Assembly (NCBI RefSeq): GCF_026248825.1
Contig: NZ_CP110973.1
Span: forward strand, 434,001 to 498,000
DNA: 64,000 nt
Source: Larkinella insperata
GTDB lineage: Bacteria > Bacteroidota > Bacteroidia > Cytophagales > Spirosomataceae
Direction of reading: 5' to 3'
Each line of letters starts with the position of its first letter. Position 1 is the first letter of the stretch. Position numbers and translations under genes: made by a program. The notes below the pieces were generated by a model. The model had not been told where the DNA came from, did no database searches, and saw only the letters and a program-made list of their open reading frames with translations. This document shows, piece by piece, positions 9,572 through 19,489 of this stretch.

Positions 9572-12500
9572 TTAAAACCCGAAGTTGATTCCAATCTGGT
9601 ACATTTTGGCGTACGGATAGTTGCCCTGATCGACGCCCAGAACGGTGCTGCCGGGGGTTGATCCCACCGAGGTCACTTCCGGATCAATACCGCTGTATTT
9701 GGTAATCGTAAAGAGGTTCTGCGCCTGCAGGTACACCCTAACGTTTTCAAACTTGATTTTCGACGCCACGGCGGCCGGCAGCGTGTAGCCCAGAGTCAGG
9801 TTTTTCATCCGGAAGTACGAACCGTCTTCGATGAAGTAGCTCGACGGCTGCTGGCTGCGGCTGTCGTTGGCATCCAGAATCGGCAGAACAGCATCGGGGT
9901 TTTCGGGCGTCCAGGAATCGTACAGCATCCGCAGGCTTCGGTTACCGGCCTGGTTGTTGAAGTCCACCCAACGTTTGACCATGTTCAGCAGTTGATTGCC
10001 CTGCACCCCCTGGAAGAAAGCCGACAGATCGAAGTTCCTGTACCCCAGATTCAGGTTGATTCCGTACGTAAAATCGGGGTGCGGATTGCCGATGAACATC
10101 CGGTCGCTGTCGGTAATGGTGCCGTCCCCGTCCGTGTCGTGGTATTTGTACTTGCCCACAGCGGCATAACCGGGATACTTCGGACCCGCGTCTACTTCCC
10201 CCTGATTTTGGTAAATTCCGTCGATTTGCAGACCGTAGAACGAAAACAGCGGCATTCCGGCCACCGAGCGGGTCCAGGTGTAGCTCCGGATGGCGGGTCC
10301 GAGCAGCACCGCCGAAGCGCTGTTGTTCAGTTTGACCACCCGGTTTTTGTAGGTCGAGAAATTGACGCCAATGCCATAGGTCAGCGCCCCGTTCATGGCT
10401 TTGTCGTTGAAGTTCAGGGCCAGGTCAATGCCCTTGTTGTTCATCTCACCCACGTTGACAAACGGAATGGTGGCAACACCCTGCGTGGCAGGCAGCGCGA
10501 CTTGGTAGAGCATGTCGGAAGTTGTCCGGTCGTAGAGGTCCAGGTTAAAGCCCAGTTTGCCTTTCAGGAACGTAGCATCCAGACCAATGTTGGTTTGGGT
10601 GGTGGTTTCCCATTTGGCATCCGGGTTACCAAACGCCTGTGTATCAAACCCGGCCTGCGTTGAGTTGTTCGACCCGTCAATGGCGTACGACGACTGGTTG
10701 AGGCTGGAGCGGTAGGTACTAAACCCGTTGTAGTTTCCAATTTCCTGATTTCCCGTCTGGCCCCAACCCGCTCTCAGTTTCAGATCGTTGATCCAGGTCA
10801 GACCCTTCATGAACGATTCTTCCGAAACACGCCAGCCGAGACTGAACGCCGGGAAGGTTCCGTACCGGTTGTTCTGACCAAACCGCGAGGAGCCGTCGCG
10901 CCGGACGGTCGCTTCGAGCAGATACCGGTCTTTCAGGGAGTAGTTTACTTTCCCAAACAGCGAAAACAGCGCCCATTCATAGCCCGCGCCCGAGTTGTTG
11001 ATCCCGGCCGTTCCGGAGCTCAGGTACATGTACTGCGGGTCTTCGGAAAAAAAGGTGGTCCGGGTGGCGGAGAAATCGCGGCCCATGCCCTTGATGGCTT
11101 CGCTTCCGACCAGCACGCTCAGCCGATGATCCGTGCCGAAGGCTTTGTTGTAATTCAGCGTATTCGACCAGGTCCAGTTGATGTCGTAGGCGTTGGCGTT
11201 GGTCATGGCGTTGTTCGCTTCAATCTCGGCTTCTTCCAGGTCCAGCAGGGTGTACCCAACCCGGTTGCCGCTGGTGATGTCAATGCCGATGCTCGAGCGG
11301 GCCGTCAGATCTTTTATGATGTCAACTTCCGCGTACGCGTTCCCGAAGGCCCGGAACGTATTCAGCTGGTTGTTCCGGGTTCGCCACAACTGGGCTACGG
11401 GGTTGGTGGCGGGTCCGAGACCGGCCGCGCGGGTTGCCGCAAAGTTACCCATGATGTCGTACACCGGAATGATGGTCGGAATGCGGTATCCGTTCCCGAT
11501 GGGGTTGCCGTCCTGGTTATTGCTCGAACTGGCCGTACCGTTGTTGTTGTAATAGCCTTTGTTCTGCGTGTAGCTCACCTCCAGATTTTCGCCCAGGCGA
11601 ATCCGTTTCAGAAACTGAAATTCGGTGTTGGAACGGAGCGAATAGCGGTCGAATGAGGTATGAATCAGCACCCCGTCCTGCTTGAAGTAGTTCAGGGCGA
11701 TGGCGTAGCGACCGTTCTCGGTACCGCCGTTGGCGCCGATGTTGTAGTCCTGAATGGCGGCCGGGCGCAGGATTTCCTGGTGCCAGTCGGTGCCTTCCTT
11801 GTTGGCCCGCACGATCTGGTAGAAGCCGTTGCGGTTGTAATTGTACAGGGCCGGATCGGTTCGGGGATCGCCCTCCTTCAGACCGTAGCTGGCACCGGCC
11901 AGGATGTAATCCGGCACCACCGCCGACGGGCCGTTGCCGTACTGCTGGTGCGACGGGTTGCCGTTGGTCAACACCCCGGCGTTCCGGCGCTGAATCCAGA
12001 GCAGGTTTCCAAACTCCTGCGGGTTCTTGATCAGGCCCAGGTCTACTTTACCCACCTGCACCCCGGTCCGGGAGTTGAACGTAAACTGCGGTGCGCCCAC
12101 CTTGCCTTTTTTGGTAGTAATGATAATGACCCCGTTACCGGCCCTCGAACCGTAAATGGAAGCCGCCGACGCATCCTTCAGCACCTGCATCGACTCGATG
12201 TTGCTCGGGTTGATGCTGTTCAAACCGCCTTTGGTCGGCACCCCGTCAATGATGTACAGCGGGTCGTTGTTGTTGATCGTACCGAAACCCCGAATCCGGA
12301 CGGTGGCCTCCCCGCCCGGTGAGTTGTTGGACGTGACGGTTACCCCCGAAACCCTTCCCTGCAATTGCTGGGCCACGTTCGGAGCGGTTACCTTCGTTAG
12401 TTCTTTGGTATCAACCGTAGCGACGGCCCCCGTGATGTCCCGGCGCGATTGAGACGAATACCCCGTCACCACCACTTCACTCAACGCCTTGACGTCGGAT

Positions 12501-12880
12501 TGCAGCGTCACCTGAAGCTGGCTCTGGTTACCGATTGTCACTTCCTGCGTTACAAACCCGATCGACGACACCACCAGCGCGGTACTGCCTTCGGGTACAT
12601 TGAGCACAAAACTTCCTTCACCATCCGTGCTCGTTCCGACGGATGTACTGCCCTTGAGTACTACCGTAGCACCGGGAATGGCCGCGCCGGACGCATCGAC
12701 GACTTTTCCCCGAATCGGCAGGAGAGCCGCCTGCCCCACCCTGGTTGTGGTCGCCGTTGCCGTCGGAACGGTCTCGGCGGCATAAGAAATCCCCGAAAAC
12801 TGGCTAAGCAGCACCAATTGGACTAGCCCCATGCGTTTGATGTGCGGCCAGGAGTTCTGCGGGTAGAAGCGTTTTTTCAT
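9572..12880 (-). CDS. SusC/RagA-family TonB-linked outer-membrane transporter
   Basis: A 1102-residue transporter. An N-terminal signal ends near residue 35, followed by a carboxypeptidase-D-like domain (about 55-130, IRGKVVDASGAAIPGATV), the TonB-box-like SEVVVTGYSSQSRRDITGAV and a plug with the family signature IESMQVLKDASAASIYGSRAG. The barrel carries typical repeats (DRYLLEATVRRDGSSRFG, FPAFSLGWRVSEE) and ends YQIGINFGF. It shares the operon with the susD 42 bp downstream. It is only moderately similar by eye to the first SusC in the window, so the two systems probably take up different substrates. Confidence 0.93.
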   Translation of the reverse strand: MKKRFYPQNSWPHIKRMGLVQLVLLSQFSGISYAAETVPTATATTTRVGQAALLPIRGKVVDASGAAIPGATVVLKGSTSVGTSTDGEGSFVLNVPEGSTALVVSSIGFVTQEVTIGNQSQLQVTLQSDVKALSEVVVTGYSSQSRRDITGAVATVDTKELTKVTAPNVAQQLQGRVSGVTVTSNNSPGGEATVRIRGFGTINNNDPLYIIDGVPTKGGLNSINPSNIESMQVLKDASAASIYGSRAGNGVIIITTKKGKVGAPQFTFNSRTGVQVGKVDLGLIKNPQEFGNLLWIQRRNAGVLTNGNPSHQQYGNGPSAVVPDYILAGASYGLKEGDPRTDPALYNYNRNGFYQIVRANKEGTDWHQEILRPAAIQDYNIGANGGTENGRYAIALNYFKQDGVLIHTSFDRYSLRSNTEFQFLKRIRLGENLEVSYTQNKGYYNNNGTASSSNNQDGNPIGNGYRIPTIIPVYDIMGNFAATRAAGLGPATNPVAQLWRTRNNQLNTFRAFGNAYAEVDIIKDLTARSSIGIDITSGNRVGYTLLDLEEAEIEANNAMTNANAYDINWTWSNTLNYNKAFGTDHRLSVLVGSEAIKGMGRDFSATRTTFFSEDPQYMYLSSGTAGINNSGAGYEWALFSLFGKVNYSLKDRYLLEATVRRDGSSRFGQNNRYGTFPAFSLGWRVSEESFMKGLTWINDLKLRAGWGQTGNQEIGNYNGFSTYRSSLNQSSYAIDGSNNSTQAGFDTQAFGNPDAKWETTTQTNIGLDATFLKGKLGFNLDLYDRTTSDMLYQVALPATQGVATIPFVNVGEMNNKGIDLALNFNDKAMNGALTYGIGVNFSTYKNRVVKLNNSASAVLLGPAIRSYTWTRSVAGMPLFSFYGLQIDGIYQNQGEVDAGPKYPGYAAVGKYKYHDTDGDGTITDSDRMFIGNPHPDFTYGINLNLGYRNFDLSAFFQGVQGNQLLNMVKRWVDFNNQAGNRSLRMLYDSWTPENPDAVLPILDANDSRSQQPSSYFIEDGSYFRMKNLTLGYTLPAAVASKIKFENVRVYLQAQNLFTITKYSGIDPEVTSVGSTPGSTVLGVDQGNYPYAKMYQIGINFGF

Positions 12881-12928
12881 AATAGGCTGATTTTTTAAAT
12901 CAAAACAGTAAGCACAATAGGATTTCTG

Positions 12929-12945
12929 TCTCTTTCTGAAAGAGA
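12929..12945. repeat. 17-bp perfect inverted repeat in susC leader
   Basis: TCTCTTT and AAAGAGA flank a 3-nt centre. It lies about 50 bp upstream of the susC ATG and inside the predicted leader. It may be a small RNA hairpin or a protein-binding site. The rest of the 454-bp divergent region (12881-13334) is AT-rich with no convincing gene. Confidence 0.4.
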
Positions 12946-13104
12946 TTAAGACAAGCTGATAAAATCGGATTTACAGACAAGCGACTACCGAAGACGCTTT
13001 GCTCGATTTTTTACTGCCGGAAAAAAATTAATCTATCCTGAGCTGGATCATGAAAATGAGTTGGGGTTAAAAATAGGCGATGGTTTGTAGACTGCGCATC
13101 CGTC

Positions 13105-13134
13105 CAAAAATAAGAACTCGCCGTTGTATTCAAA
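13105..13134 (-). promoter_or_regulatory. Candidate Bacteroidetes promoter for second susC-susD operon
   Basis: On the minus strand TTTTG (-33) is followed by 18 nt and the perfect -7 box TATTTTTG. The start site would be near 13100, leaving a leader of about 220 nt before the ATG at 12880. The arrangement parallels the first susC operon. Confidence 0.55.
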
Positions 13135-13334
13135 ATATAATTCTGACTGTTATTAGAATATCAAAATTTAATTACGATATTTTTCAAATAACATGACCCA
13201 TGTTCACCTTTTAATCTAATTTTTTGCCCGCCGGCTTTGTAACTATGTCTTTTCGCAACAACTTGCACCCCGTCAACCGCCGATGTTCCTTCAACGTCTC
13301 TTATCTTCACTTGCAACAATTAACCGACATACTC

Positions 13335-14306
13335 ATGCAGCATATTGATGGTACTTCAGCCCCGAACGCCCGGCGGGAATGGCTTAAAAAAGCGTCCTTG
13401 CTGGGATCGGCCCTGCTGGCTGGCCACGCCCCCGAAGCCGCACCTCAACCGGCTCCCGTCGTCCGGCGGATTCCGATCAGTGTTTCGAGCTATTCGTACT
13501 GGCATTTTACCCCCGATAAGTTTCCGATCGAAAAAGTCATTGAAGAAGCCGCCCGGCTGGGGTTTGACGGCGTTGAAGTACTCCACCGCCAGATGGCCGA
13601 CGAATCCGTTGCCTACCAGAACAAGCTGAAGCGCCTGGCTTTCGACAGTGGTCTTTCCATGCCGCTGCTCTCGATTCACCAGAATTTCCTTCAGCCGGAT
13701 CTGACGAAACGAAAAGCCGATATTGAGCATACGTTTAAGTGCATCAACATCGCGACCCAGATGGGTATTCCCTGCGTTCGGATGAATACCGGCAGTTGGG
13801 GAACCATCAAGAATAAACGGCAAACGGATTATTATCAAACCGGTATTGAGCCGCCCATTCAGGGGTATACGGACGAGGACGGCATCAAGTGGGTGATTGA
13901 CGGCATGGGTGAATGCCTGAAATACGCGGAAAAGGCGGGCGTCGTGCTGGCGCTGGAAAATCACTGGGGCCTTTCGTCGAATACGGAGTATCTGCTGCGC
14001 ATGTACAATGCGCTAAAAAGCTCCCCGGCTATGGGCCTGAACGTCGACACGGGCAATTTTGTCGGGGAACCGTACAGCGGCCTCGAAAAACTGGCCCCCT
14101 ACGCCACCATCGTTCAGGCGAAAACCTACTACGGCGGGGGCACCTTCTACGACAAGGACATGGACTACACCCGCATCGGGCGAATTTTCCAGAAAGCCAA
14201 TTTTAAAGGATTTGTTTCGCTGGAGTTTGAAGGGAAAGAGGACCCGAATACGGCCGTTCCGAAAAGCCTGGAAGTGCTCCGGAAAGCGTTTACCTACACG
14301 GTTTAA
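13335..14306 (+). CDS. Tat-exported sugar phosphate isomerase/epimerase-like TIM-barrel protein
   Basis: A 323-residue protein of the xylose isomerase-like TIM-barrel (AP endonuclease 2) fold. The ATG at 13335 gives the twin-arginine signal ARREWLKKASLLGSALLAG, predicting export in folded form; two earlier in-frame starts (TTG 13224, ATG 13245) only add an unconvincing extension. Metal-site residues expected for the fold are visible: Glu in ALENHWG, Asp in NVDTGNF and Glu in SLEFEGKED. The position usually held by His (VHxKD) reads VQAKTYYGGG. Exported members of this family occur with Gfo/Idh/MocA and DUF1080 proteins in Bacteroidetes sugar pathways. It is monocistronic, with a strong terminator right after. 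The exact substrate is unknown. Confidence 0.82.
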   Translation: MQHIDGTSAPNARREWLKKASLLGSALLAGHAPEAAPQPAPVVRRIPISVSSYSYWHFTPDKFPIEKVIEEAARLGFDGVEVLHRQMADESVAYQNKLKRLAFDSGLSMPLLSIHQNFLQPDLTKRKADIEHTFKCINIATQMGIPCVRMNTGSWGTIKNKRQTDYYQTGIEPPIQGYTDEDGIKWVIDGMGECLKYAEKAGVVLALENHWGLSSNTEYLLRMYNALKSSPAMGLNVDTGNFVGEPYSGLEKLAPYATIVQAKTYYGGGTFYDKDMDYTRIGRIFQKANFKGFVSLEFEGKEDPNTAVPKSLEVLRKAFTYTV

Positions 14307-14326
14307 AATAGGCCGGATAACATCAT

Positions 14327-14362
14327 CGAACCAAACCGGTGAAGCTCCACCGGTTTGGTTCG
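14327..14362 (+). terminator. Strong intrinsic terminator
   Basis: A perfect 15-bp stem (CGAACCAAACCGGTG and its complement) with a 6-nt loop, followed by TTTT, starts 20 bp after the isomerase-like gene. Confidence 0.85.
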
Positions 14363-14399
14363 TTTTGGGCGGGTGCATACCATTTCGCGCTCGGATGTT

Positions 14400-14567
14400 T
14401 CAACGCCAGCTTGGGTAAGTCGCTGGGAAACAGCGCATCCATGAAGGCCAGAATGTCCTCACCGGATTCCTTTCCAACTCCGGTGAGGCAAAAAAGTCCA
14501 TTTTCCCATCGGTCCCCGCGGCAAAGCCGTCGATGGTGACCCACTCCGGAAGAATTAAGTTTCTCAT
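14400..14567 (-). pseudogene. Remnant of a RibD/dihydrofolate reductase-family protein
   Basis: From the ATG at 14567 on the minus strand the translation begins MRNLILPEWVTIDGF and continues AAGTDGKMDFFASPELE, which matches the N-terminus of the RibD C-terminal/dihydrofolate reductase-like family (pattern MRKLIxxEWVSLDGYxAxxxGxMDFF). Near GAAAGGAA the frame is lost: the family-like continuation KESGEDILAFMDAL is in the +1 frame, and the original frame stops at 14400. The family is normally about 180 residues, so most of the gene is gone. It lies in the gap between a terminator and an acetyltransferase gene. The call rests on motif recall; a frameshift plus a large 3' deletion is the simplest reading. 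Confidence 0.6.
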
Positions 14568-14616
14568 GAACCGTTTCGGACGGTTGTCGCAATCCCGGTG
14601 TCAGTGATTGATTCGT

Positions 14617-15216
14617 TCAGACGGGTTTTTCCTCTGCCCCCGGCCGCCCCTGCTCGTCGGAACTCAGGTGGCGGATTACCCGGCAAGGATTCCCGGCGGC
14701 AAACACATCCGACGGAATATCCCGCGTCACGACGCTACCCGCTCCAATAATGGTCCGGTCGCCGATGGTGACGCCCGGACAAATGACGGCACTGCCCCCC
14801 ACCCAGACATCCTCCCCGATCACAATCGGTTTGGCAAACTCCAGCCCCGACGCCCGCACCTGCCAGTCGGTCGGGTGGGTTGCGGTGTAAATCTGGACGT
14901 TTGGTCCGAACAGGGTCCGGCTGCCGATGGTCACGTACGTCACATCCAGCACGATGCAGTTGAAATTGAAAAAGACCCTTTCCCCGGCGATGATGTTGCT
15001 GCCGTAATCGCAGTAAAAGGGCGGTTGTAACCACAACCCTTCCCCCGCCTGCGGAATGAGTTCCTTCAGGATGCGGGCCCGTTCGTCCGGCTGATCTTCC
15101 GGGCAGGCATTCAGTTCCTGAATCAACAGGCGGGTGCGAACCCGTTCTTCGGCCAGTTGCGGATCCACGGCATCGTACAACTCGCCGGCCAGCATTTTTT
15201 CTTTTTCCGTTTTCAT
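14617..15216 (-). CDS. maa: Maltose/galactoside O-acetyltransferase-like hexapeptide-repeat enzyme
   Basis: A 199-residue cytoplasmic enzyme with the layout of maltose/galactoside O-acetyltransferases. The N-terminal Mac domain (EKMLAGELYDAVDPQLAEER) is followed by left-handed beta-helix hexapeptide repeats (VFFNFNCIVLDVTYVTIG, IVIGEDVWVGGSAVICPGV, IGDRTIIGAGSVVTRDIP). The catalytic His sits in YTATHPTD at about residue 113, and the end GNPCRVIRHL is typical. It transfers acetyl from acetyl-CoA to a sugar hydroxyl. It is divergent from the dehydrogenase gene starting at 15339. The family call is strong; sugar specificity is not resolved, so the symbol is tentative. Confidence 0.85.
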   Translation of the reverse strand: MKTEKEKMLAGELYDAVDPQLAEERVRTRLLIQELNACPEDQPDERARILKELIPQAGEGLWLQPPFYCDYGSNIIAGERVFFNFNCIVLDVTYVTIGSRTLFGPNVQIYTATHPTDWQVRASGLEFAKPIVIGEDVWVGGSAVICPGVTIGDRTIIGAGSVVTRDIPSDVFAAGNPCRVIRHLSSDEQGRPGAEEKPV

Positions 15217-15338
15217 CCAATAAGGGAAAGTAGCAATACGGTATGAACCGGGGAACGCGGGTCACGGTTTTACGAAATTTCCGGGTATGCCATTAGGTTG
15301 CGGTTCAAATGCGCTTTATTGACGAAATACGTCATGAA

Positions 15339-16115
15339 ATGATGCCGAAGAAAACCGTTCTGATCACCGGAAGCACCAGCGGAATCGGACTGGCCCTGGC
15401 CCGCGCCTTTGCCCGCGAAGGGTATAACCTGATTTTTAACGGGCTCGAACCGGATGGTGACCAGATTGCCGCCACGGTAGCCCGGGAACACCGCATCGAG
15501 CATGTTTTCGACGGGGCCAATATGCTGAATCCTCAGGCCCTGCGGGCTATGATCGGACGGGCGCAGGAGCGGTTTGGTACGATTGACGTGCTAATTAACA
15601 ACGCCGGAATTCAGCATGTGTCGCCGGTCGAGACGTTTCCGGAGGAAAAATGGGACGCCATTATCGGCATCAACCTGACGGCGGCTTTCCACCTGACGAA
15701 AGCCGTCTGGCCCGCCATGAAGGAGCAGCGGTTTGGCCGCATCATCAACATCGCGTCGGCCCACGGCCTGGTGGCTTCGGCGTACAAAAGCGCCTACGTG
15801 GCCGCCAAACACGGTCTGGTGGGTTTCACCAAAACCGTGGCCCTGGAAGGTGCACCCCACGGCATTACCGCCAACGCCATCTGCCCCGGTTACGTCCGGA
15901 CACCGCTGGTCGAAAAACAGATTGCCGACCAGGCCCGAACGCACCAGATTCCCGAGCAGGATGTGGTTGAAAAAGTAATCCTGACCAAACAGGCTATCAA
16001 GGATTTTATTTCGCCCGAATCCATTGCGGCACTCTGCCTGTTTCTGGCTTCCGACGGGGCGGCTACGCTCACCGGCGCAGCCCTGCCCATCGACGGGGGC
16101 TGGTCGGCTCAGTAA
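15339..16115 (+). CDS. 3-hydroxybutyrate dehydrogenase-type short-chain dehydrogenase
   Basis: A classical SDR. The NAD-binding motif TGSTSGIG is near residue 10, followed by NNAGIQHVSPVE, a catalytic Ser in INIASAHG and YVAAK as the Tyr-xxx-Lys pair. The C-terminal IDGGWSAQ ending and the insertion EKQIADQARTHQIPEQDVV are characteristic of D-3-hydroxybutyrate dehydrogenases, which interconvert 3-hydroxybutyrate and acetoacetate. The start at 15339 gives 258 residues, the family length; an ATG 30 bp upstream adds ten residues without similarity to SDR N-termini. It is monocistronic and divergent from the acetyltransferase gene. Confidence 0.85.
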   Translation: MMPKKTVLITGSTSGIGLALARAFAREGYNLIFNGLEPDGDQIAATVAREHRIEHVFDGANMLNPQALRAMIGRAQERFGTIDVLINNAGIQHVSPVETFPEEKWDAIIGINLTAAFHLTKAVWPAMKEQRFGRIINIASAHGLVASAYKSAYVAAKHGLVGFTKTVALEGAPHGITANAICPGYVRTPLVEKQIADQARTHQIPEQDVVEKVILTKQAIKDFISPESIAALCLFLASDGAATLTGAALPIDGGWSAQ

Positions 16116-16222
16116 CCCAATCAAACCCAGCGTTTGTCTACAAAGTAAGTAGAACTAGTAGCCCATTCTTTTTTTGAAGAAATAGGTTTCTTACTTTTAC
16201 CGCTCCTTGTCCCAGCCGAATT

Positions 16223-17668
<1,446 letters not shown>

Positions 17669-17738
17669 CCGGTTTCGCCCAATCCGTTTCGCGTAGGTTT
17701 TGTTCCGGCCCTCGTAGTTTCGGTCCGTTTCGGCCCCT

Positions 17739-17746
17739 TACCTTTG
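17739..17746 (+). promoter_or_regulatory. Consensus -7 box before ZU5-like lipoprotein gene
   Basis: TACCTTTG matches TAnnTTTG exactly, 26 nt upstream of the ATG at 17773. No clear -33 TTG was found at the usual spacing. Confidence 0.4.
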
Positions 17747-17772
17747 TACCGAACAACCAATACGATGCTACG

Positions 17773-19119
17773 ATGAACGTTAAACACTTCCTGCTGGCGG
17801 GCTGGGCTTTTCTGGCTGCGCTGACCTCCTGCAAACACGAACCTTCCAAGATTGAACCCGTTGAAAAACCGCCGGCTGAAGAAAGTAAGCCGTTTCCCAT
17901 TGGCAAACCTACCGGCGTCCTGAAAACGTTTGCGGTTGGCCCGGCCGGGGGCGAGTTGAACGACCTGGACAATGGCCTTAAACTAACAGTTCCAGCGGGG
18001 GCGCTGAAAACCGAAACCGTTATTTCCGTGCAAACGGTCGAAAGCACCTGTCCGGCGAGGGTTGGAAAAAGCGTACGGTTACTGCCCCACGATGTTGAAT
18101 TTGCCAAACCCGTTACGATCGAGTTTTCGTATGCGGCCTTCAAAGATTCCCTGGCTTCGACCAAGGCACTGAGTCTGGCGTATCAGGACGAAAAAGGCGT
18201 CTGGAGCCTGATGATGAACCGGGCCGTCAACCAAAAGACGCAGACCGTTCGGGTGGCAACGACCCACTTTAGCGACTGGAGCCTTGCCACGGCGGTTCGT
18301 CTGTTGCCTTTTTCGGTGACGTTGTCGGAAAAACAGGAACAGAAGTTTCAGCTCATTCAGTACGTCAAGATTAATTCATACGAAGAGTTTGCTACTACCC
18401 TGGAAACGGATGAAGAACTGGCTCCGCTGGTTCAGCCGGAAGTAAAGGTGATTTACGAAGGTCAGCCCCTAAATCCTGCCTACGCCAAAGAAGGCGCCTG
18501 GCAACTGCATAGCGTCGACCCAGACGCTGAGGAAGGGGAAATTCACCCGCAAACCAACCAGTCATACGCGCTTTACAAAGCGCCGGCCTTTATCCCCCAA
18601 CCGCAAAACGTCGGTGTTTCGGTCGGCTTCAACGTCAGAAAAGGAAAAGTCATATTCGTTGCCAACGTGATGCTGATGCCGAAAAATTCGCTGGTCTATC
18701 GAATTGGCAACGGTCCCTGGAAAACTATTCACGATACGTTTGTGGTCCGGCAGAAAGGCGAGTATGCGCTGGGTGGATTTGATGCCGTTAGCGACATCAG
18801 TGTTGCCATCATTTGGACGGGGGAAGTTGGCACCTACCGCTGGTCGATGGTCGATCAGCCCAAAAATGCGACGACTTTTGGCCTCAATGACATGAAAGGA
18901 AATAATCATTACGAAGCTCGATACTGGAAGGAAAAAGAAGGATTTCTCAACAGTGGAGGTTCACTGACCATCACGAAGGTTGGAAAAGTTACCGAAACCG
19001 TCAGCGGCAAATTTACCGTCTCGCCCACGGGCCTCGGAAAAATCGGGGTGCCCAACGGCATGATCGGGCCCGCCATCGAGGGCTATTTTACGGTCACCCG
19101 AATGCCGGACGTTCAGTAA
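17773..19119 (+). CDS. Lipoprotein with ZU5-like domain, function unknown
   Basis: A 448-residue lipoprotein with lipobox LTSC at Cys19. A short Pro/Glu/Lys-rich linker is followed by a ZU5-like beta-sandwich (about 50-170): GPAGGELNDL then LTVPAGAL and VATTHFSDWSLAT are the recurrent pattern of this extracellular domain in Bacteroidetes lipoproteins. The remaining 270 residues are beta-rich with no domain I recognise. It is probably anchored in the outer membrane. Flanked by a perfect -7 box and a hairpin terminator, it forms its own transcription unit. No enzyme motif is visible. Confidence 0.75.
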   Translation: MNVKHFLLAGWAFLAALTSCKHEPSKIEPVEKPPAEESKPFPIGKPTGVLKTFAVGPAGGELNDLDNGLKLTVPAGALKTETVISVQTVESTCPARVGKSVRLLPHDVEFAKPVTIEFSYAAFKDSLASTKALSLAYQDEKGVWSLMMNRAVNQKTQTVRVATTHFSDWSLATAVRLLPFSVTLSEKQEQKFQLIQYVKINSYEEFATTLETDEELAPLVQPEVKVIYEGQPLNPAYAKEGAWQLHSVDPDAEEGEIHPQTNQSYALYKAPAFIPQPQNVGVSVGFNVRKGKVIFVANVMLMPKNSLVYRIGNGPWKTIHDTFVVRQKGEYALGGFDAVSDISVAIIWTGEVGTYRWSMVDQPKNATTFGLNDMKGNNHYEARYWKEKEGFLNSGGSLTITKVGKVTETVSGKFTVSPTGLGKIGVPNGMIGPAIEGYFTVTRMPDVQ

Positions 19120-19130
19120 ACCAAACCAGC

Positions 19131-19170
19131 GGGCGTTTTCTTCTGCGGAGAGAAACGCCCCACTTTTTAT
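19131..19170 (+). terminator. Intrinsic terminator
   Basis: GGGCGTTT pairs with AAACGCCC (8 bp, 14-nt loop) 11 bp after the lipoprotein stop and is followed by CACTTTTTATTATT. Confidence 0.65.
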
Positions 19171-19222
19171 TATTCCGGCCAAATTTCACCCAGCGGATTG
19201 GCACCGCTCACTGCGGTGCTGA

Positions 19223-19474
19223 TCAGGACGATAAACCCAGCTTCCGGGCTTCCTGGTTGGAGATGCGTCTCAGCCGGGCAAACGCATCTTTACGGCCTTT
19301 CACCGATGCATCATCGAAGCGTTTGAAGGTGACCCAGTCGACATAAGCCCGGTTGGATTCCGGGTCCAGAAAACCACCATACTCAAGCTGATGACGATCC
19401 AGTTCGGCAACGTAAAAGACGGTGAGGGTAATCGCCGGTTCCGTTTTGGAGTAGAAAGTCCAGGTGAGTTTCAT
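19223..19474 (-). CDS. Small conserved-looking hypothetical protein (83 aa)
   Basis: An 83-residue soluble protein beginning MKLTWTFYSKTEPAITL from an ATG, with a balanced composition and an Arg/Lys-rich C-terminal part (RKDAFARLRRISNQEARKLGLSS). I do not recognise a family. It lies 15 bp downstream of a decayed IS200-type transposase on the same strand, so it may be a host gene next to which the element inserted or a passenger. The coding assignment rests on a clean ATG start and sensible amino acid composition. Confidence 0.5.
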   Translation of the reverse strand: MKLTWTFYSKTEPAITLTVFYVAELDRHQLEYGGFLDPESNRAYVDWVTFKRFDDASVKGRKDAFARLRRISNQEARKLGLSS

Positions 19475-19489
19475 GGCCTTTGATTCGTT

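Noticed and set aside
14323..14592. An 89-codon minus-strand gene
   Set aside because: Its first third is out of frame with the recognisable reductase start and its second third continues it in the shifted frame. It is better read as part of a pseudogene.
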